Shown here: positions 11,423-23,540 of the stretch, one piece after another
Position numbering within the stretch: the stretch's first letter is position 1
How the letters are laid out: each line of letters opens with the position of its first letter
Position numbers and translations under genes: made by a program
Source: Rhodeus uyekii
Taxonomy: Eukaryota > Chordata > Actinopteri > Cypriniformes > Acheilognathidae
Direction: 5' to 3'
NCBI GenBank assembly: GCA_037043235.1
Contig: JAWRVZ010000040.1
Span: 4,548,501 to 4,612,500, forward strand
DNA: 64,000 nucleotides
Notes under the pieces: generated by a model
The model's input: only the letters and a program-made list of their open reading frames with translations
Told to the model about the DNA's origin: nothing
Database searches by the model: none

Positions 11423-11438
11423 CCACTTGGTGGCGCTA
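11423..11438 (+). promoter_or_regulatory. CTCF-like CCACTTGGTGGCGCTA in B1
   Basis: The match is on the plus strand, opposite in orientation to the A sites. It lies 294 bp after the YY1-type element; in A the corresponding distance is 291 bp. Confidence 0.38.
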
Positions 11439-12034
11439 TATTGCGAAAAAAACACTCAATCACCTGTACAGGGTCACATGGGAGTCCGATTGACCTGAGA
11501 CTTGTCATGCACGGTCTTTGTCCAAGGGTCCATGATGGTCTATGAGGACATTGGTGTATCTCAAAAAACATGACCGTCATTGGCCAATGAACTTTGAGCA
11601 TCAATTAGACTAGCTTAACGAAAGTCGATCGGAACGAAACTCGATGGGCGTGTTTGACTCATGGCCCTAGTGGTCTGTCAGAATTTTGAAGAAAATCGGA
11701 CACTAGTTGGCGCTAACGAGTTTTTTGCGTCTCTACTCACGTGGTGTTTCACGCATCCACAGAATATTGATATCATCTGATAGATCTCCTCATACTGAAC
11801 AACTTTGCCTCAAGAACCACTGCTGTCAATCAAATTGTTTGCGAAATATTGGAGATTTTTGAAATTTCAAATTTTTCGAACTCGTCATAGGCCGTCAATC
11901 TCACTGGCTTGAAAATTCACACGCATCATCTAGGGACACTCAAGGCAAAAAGTTGTCAAAGGATTTTCGATTAGTTAAACCGTTCAGCAGATACAATTTT
12001 TCATATATTTCTGATTTGGCCTATTGTGATTAAA

Positions 12035-12385
12035 ATGTCTATATATCTTGTCCAAAAACAAGAAACTTCACAAAACTGTGTAAATGTTAAGAACAAGACA
12101 TTATGAAGAAACTTGTGAGGTTTCATGTATTTCTGATGCTCGTACGGCTCACAATAAATTATAAACACTCTATATTTTAAAATCTTAGAAAAGCTGTAAT
12201 ACTACTTTTGTCCACAAGAGAAACGTCACAGAACTGTGAACATGTTAAGAACAAGTCATTTTGAAGAAATGTGTCAGGTCTCATGTATTTCTGATGCTCA
12301 TAGGGCTCACAATAAATAATAAACTATCTATATTTTAAAATCTTAGAAAAGCTGTAATACTACTTTTGTCCACAAGAGGCGCCGT
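12035..12385 (+). repeat. 158-bp tandem repeat in B1
   Basis: The blocks AAACTTCACAAAACTGTG, ATGTTAAGAACAAG, TTCTGATGCTC and TTAGAAAAGCTGTAATACTA repeat with a 158-bp offset (for example 12084 and 12242; 12191 and 12349). Weaker copies of the CTTCACAGAACTGTG / GAACAAGTCAGATTGAC block continue to about 12790. There is no counterpart in family A. Confidence 0.85.
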
Positions 12386-12832
12386 CAGGCTAGAAAATCT
12401 TTTCATGTGGAGAACAAGTCAGATTGACATAGACTGACATAAAAGTTCAGATGATATGATGTGTGGTGTTAAACATATCCACACGATATTAATATAATTT
12501 GATAGATCTTCCTATAGTGAAAAAATGTGTAATATGATACGTCTATACATCGTTTACACAAACTAGAAACTTCATAAAGATGTGTTTATGTGGAGAACAA
12601 GTCAGATTGACATAGATCGACATTACAGTTCAGATGTTCAGTTCACAATATTAATATCATTTGATCTTCTCATTCTGAACATCTTTGAAAGATATCTGTA
12701 AATTGTTTGCACAAAGTAGAAACTTCACAGAACTGTGCACATTAGGAGAACTAGTCAGATTGACCACAAACAGTCATGACAGCTCAGATGGTCCTGCTAC
12801 GTTTGAACCCCGGTCATTGCTGCTTGCAGCTA

Positions 12833-12835
<3 letters not shown>

Positions 12836-12864
<29 letters not shown>
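12836..12864. repeat. (TTA)n microsatellite between B1 and B2
   Basis: An uninterrupted ATT run directly joins the 3' end of B1 to the TCTGCCG start of B2. No cassette is present here. Confidence 0.93.
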
Positions 12865-14841
12865 CTGCCGTACTTCTTATCGTGCAGACCAAACCGTAAG
12901 GTCTAGAGACTTGAAAGTTGGTTAGATGGTAGGTCTCAATTTGGGGAGAACGTATCAAAATATGACGCAAATCGGGCAATAGGTGGCGCTACAGCGACTA
13001 CAAACGCGTACACGCTCATAACTCGTAAACCGTTTGTCGTAGACTCAAGTGTCTTATATCCCTGGAATCCTTGGCTCAAGACTTAAAAAATGTATATCTC
13101 CGATTTCATTTCCGCCTATAAAAATTTTCCGCCATTTTGAATTTTCTGAAAAAAAAATTTTTCGAACTCCTCATAGGCCGTTTGTCCAAATCACGCAAAA
13201 TTTCCCACGCATCATCTAGAGACTCTCATAACCAAAAGTTGTCAAAGGAATTTTGATCGGTGATTCACGCTTGCAACAAGACAATAAAACGTTCGCATAA
13301 GGCGGAGACACTTTTGCTAAAATCGTAATACCTCTGGAACGCAAAGAGATAATCTCACAAAACTTCACATAGTCATCTATAAGATCAATATGTGGTCACA
13401 CCAAAAAAACTGCGATGATTGACCACTTGGTGGCGCTATATTGCGAAATAAACACTCAATCACCTGTACAGGGTCACATGGTAGTCCGATTGACCTGAGA
13501 CTTGTCATGCACGGTCTTTGTCCAAGGGTCCATGATGGTCTATGAGGACATTGGTGTATCTCAAAAAACATGACCGTCATCGGCCAATGAACTTTGAGCA
13601 TCAATTAGACTAGCTTAACGAAGGTCGATCGGAACGAAACTCGATGGGCGTGTTTGACTCATGGCCCTAGTGGTCTGTCAGAATTTTGAAGAAAATCGGA
13701 CACTAGTTGGCGCTAACGAGTTTTTTGCGTCTCTACTCACGTGGTGTTTCACGCATCCACAGAATATTGATATCATCTGATAGATCTCCTCATACTGAAC
13801 AACTTTGCCTCAAGAACCACTGCTGTCAATCAAATTGTTTGCGAAATATTGGAGATTTTTGAAATATAAAATTTTTCAAACTCGTCATAGGCCGTCAATC
13901 TCACTGGCTTGAAAATTCACACGCATCATCTAGGGACACTCAAGGCAAAAAGTTGTCAAAGGATTTTCGATTAGTTAAACCGTTCAGCAGATACAATTTT
14001 TCATATATTTCTGATTTGGCCTATTGTGATTAAAATGTCTATATATCTTGTCCAAAAACAAGAAACTTCACAAAACTGTGTAAATGTTAAGAACAAGACA
14101 TTATGAAGAAACTTGTGAGGTTTCATGTATTTCTGATGCTCGTACGGCTCACAATAAATTAAAATCTTTCTATATTTTAAAATATTAGAAAAGCTGTAAT
14201 ACTATATTTGTCCACAAGAAAAACGTCACAGATCTGTGAACATGTTAAGACCAAGTCATTTTGAAGAAATGTGTCAGGTCTCATGTATTTCTGATGCTCA
14301 TAGGGCTCACAATAAATTACAAACGATCTACATTTTAAAATCTTAGAAAAGCTGTAATACTACTCTTGTCCACAAGAGGCACCGTCAGGCTAGAAAATCT
14401 TTTTACGTGGAGAACAAGTCAGATTGACATAGACTGACATAACAGTTCTGAAGACATGACATACGGTGTTAAACACATGCACGTAATATTAATATCATTT
14501 GAGAGATATTCCCATACTGAAAAAATGTGTAACATGTCTATATCGTTTACACAAACTAGACACTTCTTAAAGCTGTGTATATGTGGAGAACAAGTCAGAT
14601 TGACATAGAATGACATAAACCAACATAACAGTTCAGATGTTCAGTTCACAATATTAATATCATTTGATCTAATACTGAACATTTTTGTAAGATGTCTATA
14701 CATTGTTTGCACAAAGCATAAAATTCACAGTACTGTGCACATTAGGAGAACTGGTCAGAATGACAAAAAAATGTCATAACAGCTCTGATGTTCCTGCTAC
14801 GTTTGAACCCCGGTCATTGCTGCTTGCAGCTATATTTATTA
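12839..14841 (+). mobile_element. Family B copy B2
   Basis: The second B copy opens with (TTA)n and no cassette. Up to about 14160 it is almost identical to B1; beyond that substitutions and small indels become frequent. CCGCCATTTTG at 13129-13139, CCACTTGGTGGCGCTA in the 13423 region, internal CATAGGCCGT duplicates at 13171 and 13885 (714 bp), 158-bp repeats from about 14040. Ends CGTTTGAACCCC, then GCTGCTTGCAGC at 14819-14830. Confidence 0.87.
14040..14385 (+). repeat. 158-bp tandem repeat in B2
   Basis: Same arrangement as in B1, for example ATGTTAAGAAC at 14084 and ATGTTAAGACC at 14242. The two monomers differ from the B1 monomers more than the rest of B2 differs from B1. Confidence 0.82.
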
Positions 14842-14914
14842 GGGGCCAAGCACCGAAGGTGCGGAGGCACCTATTGTTTTTGTTCCGGTTCTTATTATTA
14901 TTATTATTATTATT
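14842..14914 (+). repeat. Family A hairpin cassette at the B-to-A boundary
   Basis: A standard A cassette follows TATATTTATTA of B2. A family B 3' end is thus paired with an A cassette, so the two 12-bp arms at this junction do not match each other. Confidence 0.92.
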
Positions 14915-15973
14915 CTTCTTCTGCCATTGAAGTCTATGACAGCCCATAGAACCGTAAGCGGGAAAATGAAAAAAAGTTGGCACACTGATAAAGGAGAGTC
15001 CAATCATTGACCATAGCAAAATTGAAGTCTCTAACTCAATCTCTCTAGCGCCACCAACTGTCCAAAGTTGCACTCACGTTTACGTAAATAACTTTTGAAC
15101 CGTATGTCCTAGAAACAAAATTCTTTTGTCCACTGATTCCTTGGCTCAAGACGATTCGATTGCACCCTATGACGTCATTTTCCGTCATGAAGATTTTCCC
15201 GCCATTTTGAATTTTATGAAAAACCTACTTTGTCGAACTCCTCCTAGGCCGTTCGTCCGATGTTCACGAAAATTGAACCACATCATCTCCCGACAATGTG
15301 GACAAAACGATATATAAAGAAAGTTGATTCGTCAAACCGTTTACGAATAACTCGCGAAAGAATCTGAGGTAAAAGTCGCCAAAATGAAATTGAGGCTTTA
15401 TCTCCCCAATGCATTAGCCTTTTCTGACCAAACTAGGTGTGTGTTATGTCAATCATGGTTTGAGGCTACCTGCAGAGTTTTGGCGCTGTGCCCCCTAGTG
15501 GTCAGGAGTTATCAAAAACTGACTTTTTTGCTTATAACTTCTGAACCCTTTGGCCAAAAATCATGAAACTGGTCTCTTTAGATCCAGTGGGTCATGCCGA
15601 GTCCTGTGATAGCAAATATTCCCATATCGGGCATTTTGAGCGTCTGCCATTTCGATTTTTCTTATAAGATGCTATGTTTAACAAACACATGACTTTAGTG
15701 CTCTGTCAGCCATGGTTTACCCAATTTACCCAATGTACCACATGAATTGACACTACAATTTGGTTACAGCGCTGCCTGTTGGTCGAACGTGATAAACCAT
15801 TAAATCGAACTACTAAAGACCGTATTGTTGATTTTTCAGCCATTTAGACTTAAGTCATATTGAAATGTCTTTAGATTCTTACTGCCGTTGGTCTGATGAT
15901 GCCAGCCATGTCGGCATGACATTTAATGCCCTCCTTGCGCTTGGCCCCGTGATGGCTGCTAGCAGCTATATTT
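14842..15973 (+). repeat. Family A copy A9, short form
   Basis: One cassette, joined to B2's end through TTATTA. CRE 15170, CTCF-like core 15490, TTTACCCAA pair 15716-15733, 3' site from 15769, palindrome 15955-15966. Near-identical to A2, A7 and A36, but its neighbours differ from theirs. Confidence 0.94.
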
Positions 15974-17802
15974 CTTCATCTTCTTCTTCTTCCGCCATGA
16001 AAGTCTATGGCAGCCCATAGAACCGTATGCGGGAAAATGATGAAAGTTGGCACACTCATTAAGGACAGTCCAAACATTGGCCATAGCAAAATTGGAGTCT
16101 CTAACTCAATATCTCTAGCGCCACCAACTGTCCAAAGTTGCTCTCACGTTTATGCTAATAACTTTTGAACCGTATGACCTAGAAACAAAATTCTTATGTC
16201 CTCTGATTCCTTGGCTCAAGACGATTCGATTGCACCCTATGACGTCATTTTCCGTCATTAAATCTTTCCCGCCATTTTGAATTTTATGAAAAACCTACTT
16301 TTTCGAACTCCTCCTAGGCCGTTTTTCCGATTTCAACGAAAATTGAACCACATCATCTCCAGACAATGTGGACAAAAAGTTATCCAAAGAAAGTTGATAT
16401 GTCAAACCGTTTACGAATAACTCGCGAAAGAATCCGACGTAATGGTCGCAAAAATGAATTTGAGGCTTTACCTCCGCAACGCATTAGCGTTTTCTGACCA
16501 AACTAGGTGTGTGTTATGTCAATCATGGTCTGAGGCTACCTGCAGAGTTTTGGCGCTGTGCCCCCTAGTGGTCAGGAGATATGAAAAAGTTAAATATTTG
16601 CTTATAACTTCTGAACGCTTTGGCCAAAAATAATAAAACTGGTCTCTTTAGATTCAGTGCATCATGCCGAGTCGTGCGATACCAAATTTTCCCATATCGG
16701 CCATTTTGAGCGTCGGCCATTTTGAATATTGTCATAAATTGCTATATTTAACAAAAATATTGGCGTATCGTTACGAAACTCAATATGTGTCTTCGGCACC
16801 TAACCTTGATACGACTCAAAAAGTTTCGAGGCAGCACCACCTTGTGGTCAAAAGTTATAACCAAATTTACAAATATGCTAATAACTTTTGAATACGTTAA
16901 CCTATGGTAAAACAAATTATCTTTATACGTTCCTTGGGTCAAACCGAGAACACAGATACCAAATTTGTCATAGTCGGCCAAACTTCGTGTCCACCATGTT
17001 GTTTTTCTTTAAAAACCTACTTTTTCGAACTCCTCCCAGACCGTTTGTCCAATTTTCACCAAAATTAAACCACATCATCTCCAGACCATCATGACAAAAA
17101 GTTATATAAAGAAAGTTGATTCGCCAAACCGTTTTCGAATAACTCGCGAAAGAATTCAACACAATGGCCATAGAATTGAAAGCGAGGCTATATCTCCGTA
17201 ACTCATTAGCGTATTCTGACCAAAATAGGTGTGTGTTATGTCAATCATGGTCTGAGGCGACCTGCAGAGTTTTGGCGCTCTGACCCCTAGTGGTCAGGAG
17301 ATATTAAAAAACTGACATTTTTTTATTATAACTCCTGAACGCTTTGTCTAAAAATCATGAAACTGCTGTCTTTAGATCCAGTGGGTCATGCCGAGTCCTG
17401 TGATACCAAATTTTCCCATATCGGCCATTTTGAGCGTCTGCCATTTCGATTTTTCTTATAAGATGCTATGTTTAACAAACACATGACTTTAGTGCTCTGT
17501 CAGCAATGGTTTACCCAATTGAAAGCAAACTTTGCATGTGTCAATGTCACCACACTGTCAATGTACCACATGAATTGACACTACAATTTGGTTACAGCGC
17601 TGCCTGTTGGTTGAATGTGGTAAACCATTAAATCGAAATACTAAAGACCGTATTGTTGATTTTTCAGCCATTTAGACTTAAGTCATATTGAAATGTCTTT
17701 AGATTCTTACTGCCGTTGGTCTGATGATGCCAGCCATGTCGGCATGACATTTAATGCCCTCCTTGCGCTTGGCCCCGTGATGGCTGCTAGCAGCTATATT
17801 TA
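15974..17802 (+). repeat. Family A copy A10, long form
   Basis: No cassette. Private markers: CCAAACATTGGCC, GTCCTCTGATTCC and CGTCATTAAATC at the 5' end; GAGGCGACCTGC and GACCCCTAGTGG in P2. CRE 16240; CTCF-like cores 16560, 16836 (ACCACCTTGTGG) and 17282 (GACCCCTAGTGG, one base off); 3' site from 17597; palindrome 17783-17794. Probable parent type of the short copy A14. Confidence 0.94.
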
Positions 17803-19626
17803 TTCTTCATCTTCTTCCGCCATGGGAGTCTATGACAGCCCATAGAACCGTAAGCGGGAAAATGAAAAAAAGTTGGCACACTCATTAAAGACAGTCCAAT
17901 CATTAACCATAACAAATTTGAAGTCTCTAACTCAATATCTCTAGCGCCACCAACTGTCCAAAGTTGAACTAACGTTTATGCTAATAACTTTTGAACCGTA
18001 TGACCTAGAAACAAAATTCTTATGTCCACTGATTCCTTGGCTCACGACGATTCGATTGCACCCTATGACGTCATTTTCCGTCATGAAATTTTTCCCGCCA
18101 TTTTGAATTTTATGAAAAACCTACTTTTTCGAACTCCTCCTAGGCCGTTTTTCCGATTTCAACGAAAATTGAACCACATCATCTCCAGACCATGTGGACA
18201 AAAAGTTATCCAAAGAAAGTTGATATGTCAAACAGTTTACGAATAACTCGCGAAAGAATCCGACATAATGGTCGCAAAAATGAAATTGAGGCTTTATCTC
18301 CGCAACGCATTAGCGTTTTCTGACCAAACTAGGTGTGTGTTATGTCAATCATGATCTGAGGCTACCTGCAGAGTTTTGGCGCTGTGCCCCCTAGTGGTCA
18401 GGAGATATGAAAAAGTTAAATATTTGCTTATAACTTCTGAACGCTTTGGCCAAAAATAATAAAACTGGTCTCTTTAGATTCAGTGCATCATGCCGAGTCG
18501 TGCGATACCAAATTTTCCCATATCGGCCATTTTGAGCGTCGGCCATTTTGAATATTGTCATAAATTGCTATATTTAACAAAGATATTGGCGTATCGTTAC
18601 GAAACTCAATATGTGTCTTCGGCACCTAACCTTGATACGACTCAAAAAGTTTCGAGGCAGCACCCCCTTGTGGTCAAAAATTATAACCAAATTTACAAAT
18701 ATGCTAATAACTTTTGAGTGCGTTAACCTATGGTAAAACAAATTATCTTTATACGTTCCTTGGGTCAATCCAAGAACATAGATACCAAATTTGTCATAGT
18801 CGGCCAAACTTCTTGTCCACCATGTTGTTTTTCTTTAAAAACCTACTTTTTCGAACTCCTCCCAGACCGTTTGTCCAATTTTCACCAAAATTAAACCACA
18901 TCATCTCCAGACCATCCTGACAAAAAGTTATCCAAAGAAAGTTGATATGTCAAACCGTTTACGAATAACTCGCGAAAGAATCCGACATAATGGTCGCAAA
19001 AATGAAATTGAGGCTTTATCTCCGCAACGCATTAGTGTTTTCTGACCAAACTAGGTGTGTGTTATGTCAATCATGATCTGAGGCTACCTGCCGAGTTTTG
19101 GCGCTCTGCCCCCTAGTGGTCAGGAGATATTAAAAAACTGACATCTTTGATTATAACTCCTGAACGCTTTGTCTAAAAATCATGAAACTGCTGTCTTTAG
19201 ATCCAGTGGGTCATGCCAGCCCTGTGATACCAAATTTTCCCATATCGGCCATTTTGAGCGTCTGCCATTTCGATTTTTCTTATAAGATGCTATGTTTAAC
19301 AAACACATGACTTTAGTGCTCTGTCAGCAATGGTTTACCCAATTGAAAGCAAACTTTGCATGTGTCAATGTCACCACACTCTCAATGTACCACATGAATT
19401 GACACTACAATTTGGTTACAGCGCTGCCTGTTGGTTGAACGTGATAAACCATTAAATCGAATTACTAAAGACTGTGTTGTTGATTTTTCAGCCATTTAGA
19501 CTTAAGTCATATTGAAGTGTCTTTAGATTCTTACTGCCGTTGGTCTGATGATGCCAGCCATGTCGGCATGACATTTAATGCCCTCCTTGCGCTTGGCCCC
19601 GTGATGGCTGCTAGCAGCTATATTTA
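17803..19626 (+). repeat. Family A copy A11, long form
   Basis: No cassette; CTTCATCTTCTTCCGCC start. CRE 18066; CTCF-like cores 18386, 18662 and 19108; 3' site from 19421; palindrome 19607-19618. Shares TACCTGCCGAG and TTGAAGTGTC with A27 and A34. Two bases are missing in GTCATGCCAGCCC compared with its relatives. Confidence 0.94.
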
Positions 19627-21453
19627 TTATTATTCTTTTTCTTCTGCCATTGAAGTCTATGACAGCCCATAGAACCGTAAGCGGGAAAATGAAAAAAAGT
19701 TGTCACACTCATAAAGGACAGTCCAATCATTGACCATAGCAAAATTGAAGTCTCTAACTCAATCTTAATAGCGCCACCAACTGTCCAAAGTTGCACTCAC
19801 GTTTACGTAAATAACTTTTGAACCGTATGTCCTAGAAACAAAATTCTTTTGTCCACTGATTCCTTGGCTCAAGACGATTCGAATGCACCATATGACGTCA
19901 TTTTCCGTCATGAAAATTTTCCCGCCATTTTGAATTTTATGAAAAACCTACTTTTTCGAACTCCTCCTAGGCCGTTCGTCCGATTTTCACGAAAATTGAA
20001 CCACATCATCTCCCGACAATGTGGACAAAACGGTATATAAAGAAAGTTGATTCGTCAAACCGTTTACGAATAACTCTCGAAAGGATCCGAGGTAAAAGTC
20101 GCCAAAATGAAATTGAGGCTTTATCTCCCCAATGCATTAGCCTTTTCTGACCAAACTAGGTGTGTGTTATGTCAATCATGGTCTGAGGCTACCTGCAGAG
20201 TTTTGGTGCTGTGACCTCTAGTGGTCAGGAGATATGAAAAAGTTAAATATTTGCTTATAACTTCTGAATGCTTTGGCCAAAAATAATAAAACTGGTCTCT
20301 TTAGATTCAGTGCATCATGCCGAGTCGTGCGATACTAAATTTTCCCATATCGGCCATTTTGAGCGTCGGCCATTTTGAATATTGTCATAAATTGCTATAT
20401 TTAACAAAGATATTGGCGTATCGTTACGAAACTCAATATGTGTCTTCGGCACCTAACCTTGATACGACACAAAAAGTTTTGAGGCAGCACCACCTTGTGG
20501 TCAAAAGTTATATCCAAATTTACAAATATGCTAATAACTTTTGAGTACGTTAACCTATGGTAAAACAAATTATCTTTATACGTTCCTTGGGTCAAACCGA
20601 GAACACAGATACCAAATTTGTCATAGTCGGCCAAACTTCCTGTCCACCATGTTGTTTTTCTTTAAAAACCTACTTTTTCGAACTCCTCCCAGACCGGTTG
20701 TCCAATTTTCACCAATATTAAACCACATCATCTCCAGACCATCATGACAAAACGGTATATAAACAAAGTTGATTCGCCAAACCGTTTACGAATAACTCGC
20801 AAAAGAATCCGAGGTAAAAGTCGCCAAAATGAAATTGAGGCTTTACCTCCGCAATGCATTAGCCTTTTCTGACCAAACTAGGTGTGTATTATGTCAATCA
20901 TTGTCTGAGGCTACCTGCAGAGTTTTGGCGCTGTGCCCCCTAGTGGTCAGGAGTTATGAAAATCTGACTTTTTTGCTTATAACTTCTGAACCCTTTGGCC
21001 AAAAATCATGAAACTGTACTCTTTAGATCCAGTGGGTCATGCCGAGTCCTGTGATACCAAATATTCCCATATCGGCCATTTTGAGCATCTGCTATTTCGA
21101 TTTTTCTTATAAGATGCTATGTTTAACAAACACATGACTTTAGTGCTCTCTCAGCAATGGTTTACCCAATTGAAAGCAAACTTTGCATGTGTCAATGTCA
21201 CCACACTCTCAATGTACCACATGAATTGACACTACAATTTGGTTACAGCGCTGCCTGTTGGTTGAATGTGATAAGCCATTAAATCGAAATACTAAAGACC
21301 GTATTGTTGATTTTTCAGCCATTTAGACTTAAGTCATATTGAAATGTCTTTAGATTCTTACTGCCGTTGGTCTGATGATGCCAGCCATGTCGGCATGACA
21401 TTTAATGCCCTCCTTGCGCTTGGCCCCGTGATGGCTGCTAGCAGCTATATTTA
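19627..21453 (+). repeat. Family A copy A12, long form, mosaic
   Basis: The P1 region has the variants otherwise typical of short copies (GTGGACAAAACGG, AAAGTCGCC, CTCCCCAATGC). P2 also ends with the short-copy tail TGACTTTTTTGC. CRE 19893; the first CTCF-like core is damaged (GACCTCTAGTGG, 20213); others at 20489 and 20935; 3' site from 21248; palindrome 21434-21445. Confidence 0.93.
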
Positions 21454-21597
21454 GGGGCCAAGCACCGAAGGTGCGGAGGCACCTATTGTTTTTGTTCCGG
21501 TTCTTATTATTATTATTAGGGGCCAAGCACCGAAGGTGCGGAGGCACCTATTGTTTTTGTTCCGGTTCTTATTATTATTATTATTATTATTATTATT
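21454..21597 (+). repeat. Two family A hairpin cassettes
   Basis: Starts at 21454 and 21519. The 65-bp spacing equals 59 plus two extra TTA triplets. Confidence 0.92.
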
Positions 21598-23417
21598 CTT
21601 CTTCTGCCATTGAAGTCTATGACAGCCCATAGAACCGTAAGCGGGAAAATGAAAAAAAGTTGGCACACTCATAAAGGAGAGTCCAATCATTGACCATAGC
21701 AAAATTGAAGTCTCTAACTCAATCTCTAAAGCGCCACCAACTGTCCAAAGTTGCACTCACGTTTACGTAAATAACTTTTGAACCGTATGTCCTAGAAACA
21801 AAATTCTTTTGTCCACTGATTCCTTGGCTCAAGACGATTCGATTGCACCCTATGACGTCATTTTCCGTCATGAAAATTTTCCCGCCATTTTGAATTTTTT
21901 GAAAAACCTACTTTTTCGAACTCCTCCTAGGCCGTTGGTCCGATTTTCACGAAAATTGAACCACATCATCTCCAGACAATGTGGACAAAACGATATATAA
22001 AGAAAGTCGATTCGTCAAACCGTTTACGAATAACTCGCGAAAGAATCCGAGGTAAAAGTTGCCAAAATGAAATTGAGGCTTTATCTCCGCAATGCATTAA
22101 CCTTTTCTGACCAAACTAGGTGTGTGTTATGTCAATCATGGTCTGAGGCAACCTGCAGAGTTTTGGCGCTGTGCCCCCTAGTGGTCAGGAGATATGAAAA
22201 AGTTAAATATTTGCTTATAACTTCTGAATGCTTTGGCCAAAAATAATAAAACTGGTCTCTTTAGATTCAGTGCATCATGCCGAGTCGTGCGATACCAAAT
22301 TTTCCCATATCGGCCATTTTGAGCGTCGGCCATTTTGAATATTGTCATAAATTGCTATATTTAACAAAGATATTGGCGTATTGTTACGAAACTCAATATG
22401 TGTCTTCGGCACCTAACCTTGATACGACTCAAAAAGTTTCGAGGCAGGACCCCCTTGTGGTCAAAAATTATAACCAAATTTACAAATATGCTAATAACTT
22501 TTGAGTGCGTTAACCTATGGTAAAACAAATTATCTTTATACGTTCCTTGGGTCAAACCGAGAACACCGATACCTAATTTGTCATAGTCGGCCAAACTTCT
22601 TGTCCACCATGTTGTTTTTCTTTAAAAACCTACTTTTTCGAACTCCTCCCAGACCGTTTGTCCAATTTTCACCAAAATTAAACCACATTATCTCCAGACC
22701 ATCGTGACAAAAAGATATCCAAAGAAAGTTGATATGTCAAACCGTTTACGAATAACTCGCGAAAGAATCCGACGTAATGGTCGCAAAAATTAAATTGAGG
22801 CTTTATCTCCGCAACGCATTAGCGTTTTCTGACCAAACTAGGTGTGTGTTATGTCAATCATGGTCTGAGGCCACCTGCAGAGTTTTGGCGCTCTGCCCCC
22901 TAGTGGTCAGGAGATATTTAAAAAATGACATTTTTGATTATAACTCCTGAACGCTTTGTCTAAAAATCATGAAACTGCTGTCTTTAGATCCAGTGGGTCA
23001 TGCCGAGTCCTGTGATACCAAAATTTTCCATATCGGCCATTTTGAGCGTCTGCCATTTCGATTTTTCTTATAAGGTGCTATGTTTAACAAACACATGACT
23101 TTAGTGCTCTGTCAGCAATGGTTTACCCAATTGAAAGCAAACTTTGCATGTGTCAATGTCACCACACTCTCAATGTACCACATGAATTGACACTACAATT
23201 TGGTTACAGCGCTGCCTGTTGGTTGAATGTGATAAACCATTAAATCGAATTACTAAAGACCGTATTGTTGATTTTTCAGCCATTTAGACTTAAGTCATAT
23301 TGAAATGTCTTTAGATTCTTACTGCTGTTGGTCTGATGATGCCAGCCATGTCGGCATGACATTTAATGCCCTCCTTGCGCTTGGCCCCGTGATGGCTGCT
23401 AGCAGCTATATTTATTA
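21454..23417 (+). repeat. Family A copy A13, long form
   Basis: Two cassettes with a 65-bp spacing. CRE 21853; CTCF-like cores 22173, 22449 and 22895; 3' site from 23209; palindrome 23395-23406. Resembles A23 (GGCAGGACCCCC, CGTGACAAAAAGATATCC). Confidence 0.94.
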
Positions 23418-23540
23418 GGGGCCAAGCACCGAAGGTGCGGAGGCACCTATTGTTTTTGTTCCGGTTCTTATTATTATTAGGGGCCAAGCACCGAAGGTGC
23501 GGAGGCACCTATTGTTTCTGTTCCGGTTCTTATTATTATT
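23418..23540 (+). repeat. Two family A hairpin cassettes
   Basis: Starts at 23418 and 23480 (62 bp). The second has TATTGTTTCTGTTCCGG. Confidence 0.92.

Larger units (their letters stand above)
10719..12838 (+). mobile_element. Family B copy B1
   Basis: A 2.1-kb diverged relative of family A. The first part aligns with A in order: GCGCTACAG region, CATAACTCGTAAACC, CCTTGGCTCAA, CCGCCATTTTGAATTTT (from 11129), CTCATAGGCCGTTTGTCC, CGCATCATCTAGAGACT. A second copy of the CATAGGCCGT region lies 714 bp downstream (11171 and 11885), echoing A's 722-bp dimer. CTCF-like CCACTTGGTGGCGCTA at 11423-11438 and CCACAAGAGGCGCCG at 12370-12384. The end is CGTTTGAACCCC then GCTGCTTGCAGC at 12819-12830. The CRE of family A is absent. 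No coding frame was recognised. Confidence 0.87.

Noticed and set aside
11365..11604. 79-codon minus-strand frame in B1, also in B2 (75 codons)
   Set aside because: B1 and B2 are nearly identical there, so conservation carries no information, and no domain is recognisable.
14419..14616. Possible gene in the AT-rich 3' part of B2
   Set aside because: Only short frames broken relative to B1; the region is degenerate 158-bp repeat.
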